Positions 17,385 to 28,148 of a stretch of 64,000 bases of DNA are shown here, piece after piece. Positions within the stretch are counted from its first letter, which is position 1. Each line of letters starts with the position of its first letter. The stretch is taken from assembly GCF_030814815.1 (NCBI RefSeq), contig NZ_JAUSVR010000008.1, forward strand, positions 155,800-219,799, written 5' to 3'. Below the pieces are notes generated by a model. It saw only the letters and a program-made list of their open reading frames with translations, did no database searches and was not told where the DNA came from. The translations under genes were made by a program, and so were the position numbers. The stretch comes from Ancylobacter amanitiformis. Its GTDB lineage: Bacteria > Pseudomonadota > Alphaproteobacteria > Rhizobiales > Xanthobacteraceae.

Positions 17385-17427
17385 CCCTGGAATCGGTTGG
17401 TCCCTGGAATCGGTTGGTCCCTGGAAA
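17385..17427 (+). repeat. 17-bp tandem repeat just before the FadR-type regulator gene
   Basis: The unit CCCTGGAATCGGTTGGT occurs at 17385-17401 and 17402-17418, with a partial third copy to 17427. It ends about 16 bp before the likely start codon, so it falls in the leader or promoter of the regulator gene. Confidence 0.8.
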
Positions 17428-17443
17428 CTGGAGTGCGAGATTG

Positions 17444-18262
17444 GTGGAACGGTCGTCTACGCCCCGTCGCCGCGCTGAGGCCGCCGATCCCTCCGGCACG
17501 GCGGGCGAGGAGCGCCCGCCGCGTCCGGCGCGGCCCTCGGGCTACCGGATCAGCGGCCTGCAGGGGCATGTCATCACCGAGCTTGGCCGCGCCATCGTCT
17601 CCGGCCGTTTCGCGCCGGGCGAATTGCTGCCGCGCGAGCCGCAGCTGATGGCCGAATTCTCCGCCAGCCGCCCCTCGCTGCGCGAGGCGCTCAAGGTGCT
17701 GGCCGCCAAGGGCCTTATCGAGATGCGCCAGAAGGTGGGCACGCGGGTGCGCCCGCGCGACCTGTGGAACACGTTCGACAGCGACGTGCTGGCCTGGCAC
17801 CTCGGCGACGAGGGCGCCGGCCCGGGCCAGCGCGACAGCATGCTGCGCGACCTCATCGAGCTGCGGCAGGTGATCGAGCCGACCGCCGCCCAGCTCGCCG
17901 CCGGCCGCGCCACGATGGAGGACCTGCGCCGGATCCGCGCCGCCGTGCAGGCGATGGAGGCGGCGACGGGGGACATGGCGAGCTATGCCCGCGCCGATGT
18001 CGCGTTCCACATGGCGGTGTTCACCGCGAGCCACAACGCGCTGTTCGCCCAGTTCGCCCATCTCGTGGCCGATTTCCTGCGCCTGAGCTTCTCCATCCAG
18101 CAGGAGGCGCTCAACGAGCGCGACAACCGCATCGAGGACGACGTCGCCCAGCACCGGCTGGTATTCGAGGCGATCAATAGCGGCGAGGGGGAAAGCGCCG
18201 CGCGGGCCATGCGCAACGTGGTTCTCAACGGCAAGAACTCGCTGCTGGCGGCGCTGGGCTGA
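17444..18262 (+). CDS. FadR-type GntR-family transcriptional regulator (FCD domain)
   Basis: The protein has about 272 residues. After a Pro/Arg-rich N-tail comes the GntR winged helix (ISGLQGHVITELGRAI, PGELLPRE, SRPSLREALKVLAAKGLI, QKVGTRV) at about residues 35-105. The all-helical FCD effector domain follows, with its metal-binding Asp/His set (ARADVAFHMAVF). No ATG lies near the domain start; GTG 17444 or TTG 17441 after GGAG is my choice. A longer ATG-started frame (from 17204) would cross the tandem repeats. FCD regulators usually bind sugar acids or carboxylates. This one sits divergent to the sugar-acid operon and 5 bp before the mutarotase gene. Confidence 0.85.
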   Translation: MERSSTPRRRAEAADPSGTAGEERPPRPARPSGYRISGLQGHVITELGRAIVSGRFAPGELLPREPQLMAEFSASRPSLREALKVLAAKGLIEMRQKVGTRVRPRDLWNTFDSDVLAWHLGDEGAGPGQRDSMLRDLIELRQVIEPTAAQLAAGRATMEDLRRIRAAVQAMEAATGDMASYARADVAFHMAVFTASHNALFAQFAHLVADFLRLSFSIQQEALNERDNRIEDDVAQHRLVFEAINSGEGESAARAMRNVVLNGKNSLLAALG

Positions 18263-18267
18263 CGCGC

Positions 18268-19320
18268 ATGGCGCCGCTCGACCTCGCCTGGGCGTATGGT
18301 TTCCTGCGGGTGACACCGGTGGGCGCGATGATCGCCGAACTTTCGTTCCGGCTGCCGCCGGGCCGGGACGTCTCGCCTTTCGCGCGGCGGCACTGGTCGC
18401 CGGACGATCCCGCCCTTGCCGATCTCCCGGCCCATCTGCGCCATCTCGGGGCGGAATTCGTCTGCCTGCCCTTCGGGGTGGGCGGGGACGTGCGGGATAT
18501 CGCGGCGCCCTGGCGGGGGCTGGGTCTCGCGCGCTGCAACGTGCCCGCCCATGGGCTGGCCGCCAATGCCGAATGGACGCTGGCGGCGCGCAGCCCGACG
18601 CGGCTGTGCTTCACGCTCGACTATCCCGCCGATCATGCCGTGCGGCGGCTCACCCGCGTGCTGGCGGTGCAGCCCGATGCGCCCGCGCTCGACCTGCGTC
18701 TGACCATCGAGGCCCGGCGGGCGGGTCGCGTGTCGCTTGGCCTGCATCCCATCCTCTCGCTCGACGCGCCGCCGGAAAGCGTGCACCTCCGCGCCGCCTT
18801 CCGCCGCGGCTTCACCTATCCCGCGGCCGTGCCGGGAGCCGCGATGCTGGCCGTCATCGGCGCGGAATTCGGCACGCTCGCCACGGTGCCGGCGCGCGCG
18901 GGCGGCGTGGTCGACCTGTCGCGCCTGCCCAAGGCGCGGCCGGTGGAAGATGTCGTGCAGCTCTGCGACGTTGAGGGGGCGGTGGAAATCGACCTCCCCG
19001 AGCGCGAAGCGACGCTGGTGCTGGACTGGGACCGGCGCCTTCTGCCCTCCTGCCAGATCTGGATCAGCGACCGTGCGCTGGATGAGGCCCCCTGGGCCGG
19101 CCGCTATCGCGGGCTGGGCGTGGAGCCGATCGCCTCCTGCTTCGATTTCGCGGAGGCGGTGTCGCTGGGGGACAATCCCATTCGCGCCGGCGGCACCGCG
19201 ACGAGCCTTGCGATTGATCCGGATCAGCCCGTGGAGATTGCCTACCGCCTGTCCGCGCGCGGATATCAGAAGGTGGCGGACAGTCCGCCATCGACCATGA
19301 GGACCTGCCCGGTGACATAG
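18268..19320 (+). CDS. Aldose 1-epimerase (mutarotase)-like protein
   Basis: The 350-residue beta-sandwich protein of the galactose-mutarotase-like superfamily has PAHGLAANAEW (near 91-101), a central GLHPILSLD with the conserved His, and GLGVEPIASCFD near the C-terminal third. It would interconvert sugar anomers before dehydrogenation. It starts 5 bp after the regulator's stop, so the two are co-transcribed. Its last 55 bp overlap the 3' end of the convergent SDR gene. Confidence 0.75.
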   Translation: MAPLDLAWAYGFLRVTPVGAMIAELSFRLPPGRDVSPFARRHWSPDDPALADLPAHLRHLGAEFVCLPFGVGGDVRDIAAPWRGLGLARCNVPAHGLAANAEWTLAARSPTRLCFTLDYPADHAVRRLTRVLAVQPDAPALDLRLTIEARRAGRVSLGLHPILSLDAPPESVHLRAAFRRGFTYPAAVPGAAMLAVIGAEFGTLATVPARAGGVVDLSRLPKARPVEDVVQLCDVEGAVEIDLPEREATLVLDWDRRLLPSCQIWISDRALDEAPWAGRYRGLGVEPIASCFDFAEAVSLGDNPIRAGGTATSLAIDPDQPVEIAYRLSARGYQKVADSPPSTMRTCPVT

Positions 19321-20096
19321 CGGGCATCGTCCGAGCAGAGGAAGAAGGCCGGCCCGGCAATATCCACGGGCGTTCCGGGGCGGCGCAGCGGAATGCGGCC
19401 GTGGCGGATGTAGATGTCGCGAAACCAGTCGGTTTCATGCTCGTGGCCGGCGCCCTCGGGCAACAAGGCCATCGCCGTGTCGATGAAGCCCGGTGCCAGA
19501 GCGTTGACGAGAATGCCGTCCTCGGCGAGGTCGCAGGCGAGCGCGCGGGTGAAATTGACCAGCGCGCCCTTTGCCGTGGCATAGGCGAGGGAATCGCGCG
19601 CGCCGCGCAGGCCCTGGATGGACACGATGTTGAGGATCCGCCGGCCCGCTCCCGCCCGGCGGATCAGCGGCAGCATGGCCAGCGTGACGCGGACCGCGCC
19701 GTCCTGGTTGATGTCCAGCACCCCGCGATAATGCGCGAAGCTCATCGTGTCGATGCCGGCCGTGTCGAGGATCGCCGCGTTGTTCACCACGATCTCGCAG
19801 CCTCCATGGCGCGCCGCCACCGCGCCCGCGAGGGCGGCCACCGATGCCGGATCGGCAATATCCACCCGCACCGCCATCGCCGTCGCGCCGAGACGGGCGG
19901 CAACCGCGTGCGCGCCGGCTTCGTCGATGTCGGCGACCACTACATGAGCCCCTTCCATTGCCAGCCTTTCGGCAATGCCGGCGCCAATGCCCCGCGCGGC
20001 GCCGGTGACGAGCGCGACGCGCCCGGCAAGGCGATGGGCGGCGGGTGGGGCGGCGAGTGGGGCACCGGGCGGGGCGGCGGGGGCTTGCGGTGTCAT
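19266..20096 (-). CDS. SDR-family dehydrogenase, possibly sugar 1-dehydrogenase
   Basis: The 276-residue classical SDR has TGAARGIGAGIAERL (near 30-44), NNAAILD, Ser in VSIQG, YATAK (Tyr-x3-Lys), and an N-terminal Ala/Pro-rich tail. In the diketo pathways for L-fucose, L-rhamnose and L-arabinose an SDR first oxidises the sugar to a lactone. The SMP-30 lactonase and mutarotase nearby make that role plausible. It is divergent from the PotABCD-type operon across the AAATATGA motif region, and convergent with the mutarotase gene (55-bp overlap). Confidence 0.82.
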   Translation of the reverse strand: MTPQAPAAPPGAPLAAPPAAHRLAGRVALVTGAARGIGAGIAERLAMEGAHVVVADIDEAGAHAVAARLGATAMAVRVDIADPASVAALAGAVAARHGGCEIVVNNAAILDTAGIDTMSFAHYRGVLDINQDGAVRVTLAMLPLIRRAGAGRRILNIVSIQGLRGARDSLAYATAKGALVNFTRALACDLAEDGILVNALAPGFIDTAMALLPEGAGHEHETDWFRDIYIRHGRIPLRRPGTPVDIAGPAFFLCSDDARYVTGQVLMVDGGLSATF

Positions 20097-20200
20097 GGAT
20101 CTTCCGGTCGGGTCACGAGGTGGGCGGGCAAAGCGGAGCGGACGGGACGGCGGGTCCGCGCCGCCTGCCGGCGCGCGGCAGGCATCCGATGCTCATCATA

Positions 20201-20340
20201 AAATATGATATTTAAGATGGTCAATCACGGGCCGCGCTGAATACCGCGTCGAAAGCGAGCGAAGCCGCCGATAGGGCCGGGCTGGCGCGCAGGTAAATTC
20301 GGGTCGTGCCGATTGACGCAAAAAATAAAATATGATTTTT
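20201..20340. promoter_or_regulatory. Divergent promoter region with AT-rich palindromes
   Basis: A perfect 13-bp palindrome AAATATGATATTT is at 20201-20213, and a near copy AAATATGATTTTT at 20328-20340. They share the AAATATGA core with 17126 and 17190. The pair is 127 bp apart start to start, close to twelve helical turns. It lies between the minus-strand SDR and the plus-strand importer operon. Probable operators for a common regulator; which one is an inference. Confidence 0.5.
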
Positions 20341-20391
20341 TTGAAATCAAGAACACAACGGCAAGCGCCGGTTCCAGACGGAGAACGCAGG

Positions 20392-21411
20392 ATGAATTGG
20401 ACGTCGAAGGCAGTTGCAGCATCGCTTACCGCGCTCACTCTCCTCGCATCGGCCGCGGCGTTCGCTGGCCCGAAGGGCGAGGTACGTCTGCTGGCCTATG
20501 AGGGCTATGCCGACCCGGCCTGGGTCGAGGAATTCGAGACGGAAACCGGCATCACCGTGAAGGTGACCTATGTCGGCGGCGTCGACGAGCAGATCGCCAA
20601 GATGAAGGCCTCGAACGGCAAGGATTACGACGTCGTCACCGTCGATACCGCCAGCCTCAAGGCCTTCGCCGACCAGAAGCTGATCGCCCCCATCGACAAG
20701 GAAAAGCTGACCAGCGCCAAGAACCTGCTGCCGGATTTCCAGCCGATGAGCAACGCCACCTTCGGCGGCGCCACCTATGGCGTGCCATGGGCCTGGGGTT
20801 CGCTCGGCATGGTCTATGACAAGAAGACCTTTCCCACCGCGCCCGATAGCTGGGAAGTGCTGTGGGACCCGCGATTCAAGGGCAAGGTCATCTCGCTGGA
20901 TGATGCCAATAACGACATCAATTTCGGCGCCATTGCGCTCGGGATGAAGGATCCGTTCAACCTCACCGACGCGCAGCTGGCGCAGGTGAAGGACAAGCTG
21001 ATCGCCCTCAAGAAGAACCTGCTCACCTATTTCGCCGGGTTCGACGAGGGCACCACCATCTGGAGCGAGAATGACGTCGTGCTCATGTTCTCCATGGGCG
21101 AACTCGCGGCGATCAACCTGCAGAAGAAGGGGTTCGATGTCGGCTATGTCATTCCCAAGGAGGGCGCGGTCGGCTGGCTCGACAATCTGACGGTGAGCGC
21201 CGGCACGGAGAACACCGATGCCGCCTATGCCTGGATGAACTTCGCGCTGCAAAAGAAGATCGGCGCCGACATGGCGAAGAAATACGGCTACGGCGCCACC
21301 ACCGACGCGCCGCAGGGCATGGACTATGCCAACCGGCTGATCTGGGCGCAGAATCCGGAAGATTACACGCGCCGCCAGGCCATCTGGAACGAGGTCAAGG
21401 CGGCGAACTGA
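20392..21411 (+). CDS. PotD/PotF-type periplasmic binding protein
   Basis: The 339-residue protein has a signal peptide ending SAAAFA (near residue 25). The mature spermidine/putrescine-binding-protein-like fold has EVRLLAYEGYADPAWV, YDVVTVDTASL and YGVPWAWGSLGMVYDK (near 130-145). The ATG at 20392 is preceded by GGAG and homology starts soon after. Given the surrounding sugar-acid genes it may bind something other than a polyamine. Confidence 0.86.
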   Translation: MNWTSKAVAASLTALTLLASAAAFAGPKGEVRLLAYEGYADPAWVEEFETETGITVKVTYVGGVDEQIAKMKASNGKDYDVVTVDTASLKAFADQKLIAPIDKEKLTSAKNLLPDFQPMSNATFGGATYGVPWAWGSLGMVYDKKTFPTAPDSWEVLWDPRFKGKVISLDDANNDINFGAIALGMKDPFNLTDAQLAQVKDKLIALKKNLLTYFAGFDEGTTIWSENDVVLMFSMGELAAINLQKKGFDVGYVIPKEGAVGWLDNLTVSAGTENTDAAYAWMNFALQKKIGADMAKKYGYGATTDAPQGMDYANRLIWAQNPEDYTRRQAIWNEVKAAN

Positions 21412-21459
21412 CGGCGCGTCGGCCGCGGGGCCGCGAATGGAGCGGCCCTGCCTCAACGC

Positions 21460-21482
21460 CGGCGGCGATCGATGCGCCGCCG
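21460..21482 (+). repeat. Hairpin between binding-protein and ATPase genes
   Basis: An 8-bp stem, CGGCGGCG with CGCCGCCG, has a seven-base loop. It lies 48 bp after the binding-protein stop, without a T-run. It probably stabilises the upstream message or lowers read-through, and argues for an ATPase start downstream of it. Confidence 0.5.
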
Positions 21483-21496
21483 TCTTCTTCCAATCG

Positions 21497-22594
21497 ATGT
21501 GTGGAACCACGCGCGTGCAGCCACTTCTCCATCTGGAAAACATTTCCAAGCGCTATGGCAGCGTGCGTGTGCTCGACGGCATCGACATCACCGTCGCCGA
21601 TAACGAGTTTCTCACCATTCTCGGCCCCTCCGGCTCCGGCAAGACGACGATCCTGCGCATTATCGGCGGCTTCGAGGGCATCGATGGCGGACGGCTGATG
21701 TTCGAGGGGCGCGACCTCGCGAGCGTGCCGATCAACCGGCGCCCGTTCAACACCGTGTTCCAGGACTACGCGCTGTTCCACCACATGAACGTGGCGGAGA
21801 ATGTCGGCTACGGGCTCAAGGTGCGCGGCCGGCCGAGGGCGGAGATCGCGGCGAAGGTCGCCGACGTTCTGGAAACCGTCGGCCTCGGCGCGCTGGGCGC
21901 GCGCTATCCCGCCCAGCTCTCGGGTGGCCAGCGCCAGCGCGTGGCGCTCGCCCGCGCCATCATCTGCGAGCCCCGCCTCATCCTGCTCGACGAGCCGCTT
22001 TCCGCGCTCGACGTGGAACTGCGCGCGCAGATGCAGCGCTTCCTCAAGTCGCTGCAGCGCCGGCTCGGCATCGCCTTCGTGTTCATCACCCACGACCAGG
22101 AGGAGGCGATCGCGCTGTCCGATCGCATCATCGTGGTCCATCGCGGCCGCATCGAGCAGGAAGGCGCGCCCGAGCAGCTCTACCGCCGCCCGCGCACGCC
22201 CTTCATCGCCGCGTTTCTCGGCGAGAACAACCTGATTGCCGGAACGCTCGCCGGCGTGCAGGGCGCCGTCTGCCGGGTGGAGACCGCCGCCGGTCCGCTT
22301 CACGCGACGGTGGATGGCCCGGCCCCGCTGCCCGGCAGCGCCGTGCTGGTCGCGGTGCGGCCCGAGCATATCACCCTCGCAGCCGCGGCGCCCGGCGCTC
22401 TGGTCGCCGAGGTGGTGGAGATCCGGTTCCTCGGCGCCAACATCCTGATCGAATTGCGACACCCCGCGCTGCCCGACACGCTCATCAAGGTGCGGCGCCT
22501 CGCCGATGGCTCCACCGCGCGCCTGAGCCCCGGCCAGCGGCTGACGGTCGGCTGGGCGGCGGACGATGCCGCGCTGCTGGTTGCGAAGGGTTGA
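21497..22594 (+). CDS. PotA-type ABC importer ATPase
   Basis: The protein has about 365 residues. Walker A GPSGSGKTT, Q-loop VFQDYALFHHMNV, signature LSGGQRQRVALAR, Walker B LILLDEPLSALD and a C-terminal TOBE domain (VLVAVRPEHITL) show the PotA/FbpC class. The start is uncertain: ATG 21497 follows the hairpin, GTG 21515 gives a start right at homology, and ATG 21437 lies before the hairpin. It precedes two permease genes. Confidence 0.88.
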   Translation: MCGTTRVQPLLHLENISKRYGSVRVLDGIDITVADNEFLTILGPSGSGKTTILRIIGGFEGIDGGRLMFEGRDLASVPINRRPFNTVFQDYALFHHMNVAENVGYGLKVRGRPRAEIAAKVADVLETVGLGALGARYPAQLSGGQRQRVALARAIICEPRLILLDEPLSALDVELRAQMQRFLKSLQRRLGIAFVFITHDQEEAIALSDRIIVVHRGRIEQEGAPEQLYRRPRTPFIAAFLGENNLIAGTLAGVQGAVCRVETAAGPLHATVDGPAPLPGSAVLVAVRPEHITLAAAAPGALVAEVVEIRFLGANILIELRHPALPDTLIKVRRLADGSTARLSPGQRLTVGWAADDAALLVAKG

Positions 22595-22606
22595 GGAGGG
22601 CGCGCG

Positions 22607-23494
22607 ATGAGCACCACCTCTTCCTCCCACCGATCGGCGCGGCCCCGCCGGCGCGGCATCGTCCGCGATCTTCTGTGGCACGGCCTCAATCTCGGCCTGC
22701 CGCTGCTCTTCGTGGTGCTGCCGATCCTGTCTTTCGTGCTGGTGAGCTTCTGGACCCTCACGAACGGGCAGATCGTCCATACGCTCACCCTTGCCAATTA
22801 CCGCGCCTTCTTCACCGAGGGCAGCTATCTCCAGGTCTATCTCGGCACCGTCCTGCTGTCGGCGCAGGTGACGCTGATCAACGTGGTGCTGGCCATCGCC
22901 ATCGCGGTGTTCATCTTCCGGCGCACGCCACGGGTGCGCTTTCTCATCCTGATGAGCTTCATGCTGCCGCTGTTCATGAGCTACATCATCAAGATCTATT
23001 CGATCCGCAGCATTCTCGGCCAGCGCGGCCTGCTGAACGAGGGGCTGCTGGCGCTGGGACTGATCGACCAGCCGATCGAGGTGCTGCTGTTCTCCCGCAC
23101 CGCCATCTTCATCGCGCTGGCGGTGCTGTACCTGCCCTATGCGATCCTGCCGATCTATCTGGCGCTTGACCGCATCCCGGCCAATTATCTCGCGGCTTCC
23201 GCCGATCTCGGCGCCACGCCGCTGCAGGCATTGCGCGACATCGTGCTGCCGCTCGGCCGGCCGGGTATCGCGGCGGGGGCGGTGTTCACCTTCATCCTCA
23301 CCTTCGGCGATTTCGTCACGCCGCAGATGGTGGGCGGCACGCAGGGCTTCACTTTCGGGCGCATCGTGTTCAGCCAGTTCGGGCTCGCGCTCAACTGGCC
23401 GCTCGGGTCGGCGCTGGCGGTGATCCTGCTGGCCACCACGCTGCTGGCGGTGGCGCTCGCCGGCCTGACGCTCCGCCGGGAGCATGTGCGATGA
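22607..23494 (+). CDS. PotB-type ABC importer permease
   Basis: The 295-residue protein has six hydrophobic segments and the coupling loop YLAASADLGATPLQALRDIVLP near 200-221. It starts 12 bp after the ATPase stop and overlaps the next permease by 4 bp (ATGA). It forms the heteromeric channel with that protein. Confidence 0.9.
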   Translation: MSTTSSSHRSARPRRRGIVRDLLWHGLNLGLPLLFVVLPILSFVLVSFWTLTNGQIVHTLTLANYRAFFTEGSYLQVYLGTVLLSAQVTLINVVLAIAIAVFIFRRTPRVRFLILMSFMLPLFMSYIIKIYSIRSILGQRGLLNEGLLALGLIDQPIEVLLFSRTAIFIALAVLYLPYAILPIYLALDRIPANYLAASADLGATPLQALRDIVLPLGRPGIAAGAVFTFILTFGDFVTPQMVGGTQGFTFGRIVFSQFGLALNWPLGSALAVILLATTLLAVALAGLTLRREHVR

Positions 23495-24294
23495 AGCAGA
23501 AGGCACCGCTTCTCGACACCCTGCTCGGTCTCGTCGCCGTGGCCGGCCTCATCGCGCTCTATGCCCCGCTGGTCGCGGTGGCGGCGCTGTCCTTCTTCCA
23601 GATCACGCGGGTGCGCGGTGTGATGGGCTTCGCCCCGTTCTCGCTGGAGCCCTATGCCGCGCTCATCGCCAATGGCGAGATCCTCGCGGCGCTCGCCACC
23701 TCGCTCATCGTCGCCATGGTGGCGAGCCTCGCCTCGCTGGTGCTGGCGCTGATGTTCGCCTTCTACTTCGTCTCGGCCCGGCGCCGCTTTGGCCTGATGA
23801 TGCAGATGATGGTGTTCCTGCCCTTCCTGCTGCCACCCATCATCACCGGCCTGTCGCTGCTGATCGCCTTTCGCGAGATCGATTTCGCGCGCGGGCTCGC
23901 CACCATCATCGTCGGGCATATCGTGTTCATCGTGCCCGTGGTCTACCGCACCGTGCTGGTGCGCCTGCAACTGCTCGGGGGCAGCCTCACCGAGGCCTCG
24001 CTGGATCTGGGGGCCTCGCGGGTGCAGACGCTGGTCCACGTGATCCTGCCGCAGATGCGCCCGGCCCTCATTTCGGGCGCGCTGCTCGCCTTCGCCATCT
24101 CCTTCGATGAAACGCTGATCACCCTCTTCGTCGCGGGATCGGAGACGACGCTGCCGATCCGCCTGTGGGCGATGATGCGGGTGGGCTTCGTGCCGGAAAT
24201 CAATGCCCTGGCGACCCTCATCCTCCTCGTCACCGCGCTCATCACCCTCGCCATCGGGCTGCTGCAGCGCGGGCAGGCGGAGCGCGCGTCCTGA
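23491..24294 (+). CDS. PotC-type ABC importer permease
   Basis: The 267-residue protein has six membrane segments, and its coupling loop SLDLGASRVQTLVHVILPQ near 169-187 fits the PotC family. The C-terminal SFDETLITLFVAG is also typical. Its ATG overlaps the PotB-type stop. The enolase-superfamily dehydratase gene begins 82 bp later on the same strand, linking import to sugar-acid metabolism. Confidence 0.9.
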   Translation: MKQKAPLLDTLLGLVAVAGLIALYAPLVAVAALSFFQITRVRGVMGFAPFSLEPYAALIANGEILAALATSLIVAMVASLASLVLALMFAFYFVSARRRFGLMMQMMVFLPFLLPPIITGLSLLIAFREIDFARGLATIIVGHIVFIVPVVYRTVLVRLQLLGGSLTEASLDLGASRVQTLVHVILPQMRPALISGALLAFAISFDETLITLFVAGSETTLPIRLWAMMRVGFVPEINALATLILLVTALITLAIGLLQRGQAERAS

Positions 24295-24376
24295 ACATCG
24301 ACCTGAACATCGGCGGCCCGACGCCCGCGATGCGCCGGCCCCCAACACCCACCTCTCCGGGAGAAGAAGCCTTCCC

Positions 24377-25552
24377 ATGAAAATCGAAACCGTCGACTTC
24401 TTCTATCTGGCGATGCCTGAGATCACGACCGCCGCCGATGGCAGCCAGGATGCGCTGGTGGTGCGCGTCCGCGCGGGCGGCTTCACCGGCTGGGGCGAGT
24501 GCGAGGCCGCGCCGCTGCCCTCCATCGCCGCCTTCGTCTGCCCGATGTCGCATGGCGCCTGCCAGCCCGTGCAGAACGCCGTGCTCGGCCAGCGGTTGGA
24601 GGCGCCCGCCGACATCGCCCGCATCGCCGCGCAGGTGGAATATGACAGCATGGACCTGTTGCAGGCGCCCCATACCTGGTCGGGCATCGAGATGGCGCTG
24701 TGGGACCTGCTGGGCAAGGCGCGCGGCGAGCCCGTCTGGAAGCTGCTCGGCTATGGCCGCTCCCATGCCAAGACCCCCTATGCCTCGCAATTGTTCGGCG
24801 ACAGCCCGCAGGAGACGCTGGAGCGCGGCCGCAGCGCCCGGGCGGATGGCTTCCGCGCGGTGAAGTTCGGCTGGGGCCCGGTCGGGCGCGGCACGCTGGA
24901 GATCGATGCCGATCATTTCGCGGCGGCTCGCGAGGGGCTGGGCGCGGACGGCATCCTGCTTGTGGATGTCGGCCAGATCTTCGGCGAGGATGTGGAGCGG
25001 GCGGCGCGGCGGCTGCCGGCGCTGGAGGCGGCGCGCGCCACGTGGCTGGAGGAGCCCTTCGCCGCGAGCGCCTATGGCGAATATGCCGCTCTTGCCGCGC
25101 GCACGAGCGTGAAGATGGCGGGCGGCGAGGGTGCGCATAATTTCCACATGGCGCGCAATCTCATCGACTATGGCGATATCGGCTTCGTGCAGATCGATTG
25201 CGGGCGCATTGGCGGCATCGGGCCGGCCAAGCGCGTGGCGGATCACGCGGTGGCCAAGGGCGTCACCTATGTGAACCACACCTTCACCTCGAATCTCGCG
25301 CTGAGCGCCTCGCTGCAGCCTTTTGCCGGCGTGGCGGATGCCACGATCTGCGAATATCCGGTGTCGTTGCAGCCGCTGGCGGTGGAACTGACCGCCAACC
25401 ACATCCAGCGTGACGCCAATGGCGAGATTGCCGCGCCCGAAGCGCCCGGCCTCGGCATCGAGATCAACCCCGCCGCGCTGGAGGCCTATCGGGTGGACGT
25501 GGAGATCACCGTGCAGGGTCGGACCCTGTTCCGCTCGCCCGCCGCGGCGTGA
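24377..25552 (+). CDS. Enolase-superfamily sugar-acid dehydratase, copy 2
   Basis: The 391-residue protein has the superfamily set: Lys in VKFGWG (near 160), metal ligands in LLVDVGQ, WLEEPF and MAGGEGA, and a C-terminal His in YVNHTFTSNLA. The start MKIETVDFF at 24377 is chosen because the preceding in-frame codons overlap the permease. It differs clearly from the copy at 14255-15451 (different capping sequence and C-terminus), so the two probably use different acids or sugar epimers. Confidence 0.85.
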   Translation: MKIETVDFFYLAMPEITTAADGSQDALVVRVRAGGFTGWGECEAAPLPSIAAFVCPMSHGACQPVQNAVLGQRLEAPADIARIAAQVEYDSMDLLQAPHTWSGIEMALWDLLGKARGEPVWKLLGYGRSHAKTPYASQLFGDSPQETLERGRSARADGFRAVKFGWGPVGRGTLEIDADHFAAAREGLGADGILLVDVGQIFGEDVERAARRLPALEAARATWLEEPFAASAYGEYAALAARTSVKMAGGEGAHNFHMARNLIDYGDIGFVQIDCGRIGGIGPAKRVADHAVAKGVTYVNHTFTSNLALSASLQPFAGVADATICEYPVSLQPLAVELTANHIQRDANGEIAAPEAPGLGIEINPAALEAYRVDVEITVQGRTLFRSPAAA

Positions 25553-25564
25553 GGGGAGGCCGGC

Positions 25565-26477
25565 ATGAAACCGCCCACGTCTGCCCCGGACTGTCGGCCG
25601 GCCATCCGCCGTCCCGCCCTGCGCGTGGTGGCGCAGACCTCGGACATGCTCGGCGAGGCCCCGCTCTGGCATCCGCTGGAGGACTGCCTGTACTGGCTCG
25701 ACCTTGCCGGCGGGCGGCTGCACCGGATGGCGGCGGATGGCCATGTGGCGACGCGGCGGATCGACCGCCCCGTGCCGCTGGGCGCCGTTGTCGCCGGCCC
25801 GGCGGCGGGCTGCCTCATCCTGTCCGCGCGGGACGGGCTCGCGCTCTATGACTGGGCGAGCGACACGCTTGTCGCGCTGTGCCATCCCGAGGCGGGGCGC
25901 AGCGCCATCGGCTATAATGACGCCAAGGTCGACCGCGTCGGCCGGCTGTGGATCGGCACCAGCGATCTGGCGGAGCAGGAGCCGCGCGGCGCGCTCTGGT
26001 GCTGGACGCCGGGTCGCGTGCCGGTGCTGGCGGAGGCGGGTTTCACCGTGGTCAACGGCCCCGCCTTTTCCCCGGACGGGCGCACGCTTTACCTCAGCGA
26101 CAGCGTCGGCCGGCGGGTGCTGGCCTTTGATGTCGCCGCCGACGCCCCCGTGCTGACCCATCGCCGCGTGTTCGCCGCCATGGCGGTGGACGAGGGCTAT
26201 CCGGACGGGCTGACCGTGGATGCCGGGGGCGGCGTGTGGCTGGCGCACTGGGACGGCTGGCGCATCACCCGCTTTTCGCCCGAGGGTGAGCGAATGCTGG
26301 TGGTGCCGCTGCCAGCACCGCGCATCACCAGCCTCGCCTTTGGCGGGGAGGGGCTGGCGACGCTGTTCGTGACCAGCGCGCGGCTGGATCTCGCCCCGCC
26401 GCTCATCGACGCGGCGCCGCTGTCGGGCGCGCTCTTCGCCGTGGAGGCCGGCATCAAAGGCCTGCCCGAGCGGGCGT

Positions 26478-26491
<14 letters not shown>
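25565..26491 (+). CDS. SMP-30/gluconolactonase-family sugar lactonase
   Basis: The 308-residue six-bladed propeller has the SMP-30 metal site: Glu in LGEAPLW, Asn in YNDAKVDRVGRLWIG and VVNGPAFSPDG, and Asp in YPDGLTVDAGGGVW. It would open an aldonolactone to the aldonic acid used by the dehydratase 12 bp upstream. Its last 14 bp overlap the 3' end of the convergent ABC ATPase gene. Confidence 0.88.

Positions 26492-28144
<1,653 letters not shown>

Positions 28145-28148
<4 letters not shown>

Noticed and set aside
21395..23506. A 703-codon open frame on the minus strand
   Set aside because: It runs antisense across the PotA-type and PotB-type genes, contains no recognisable domain and is of low-complexity Arg/Gln/His composition.
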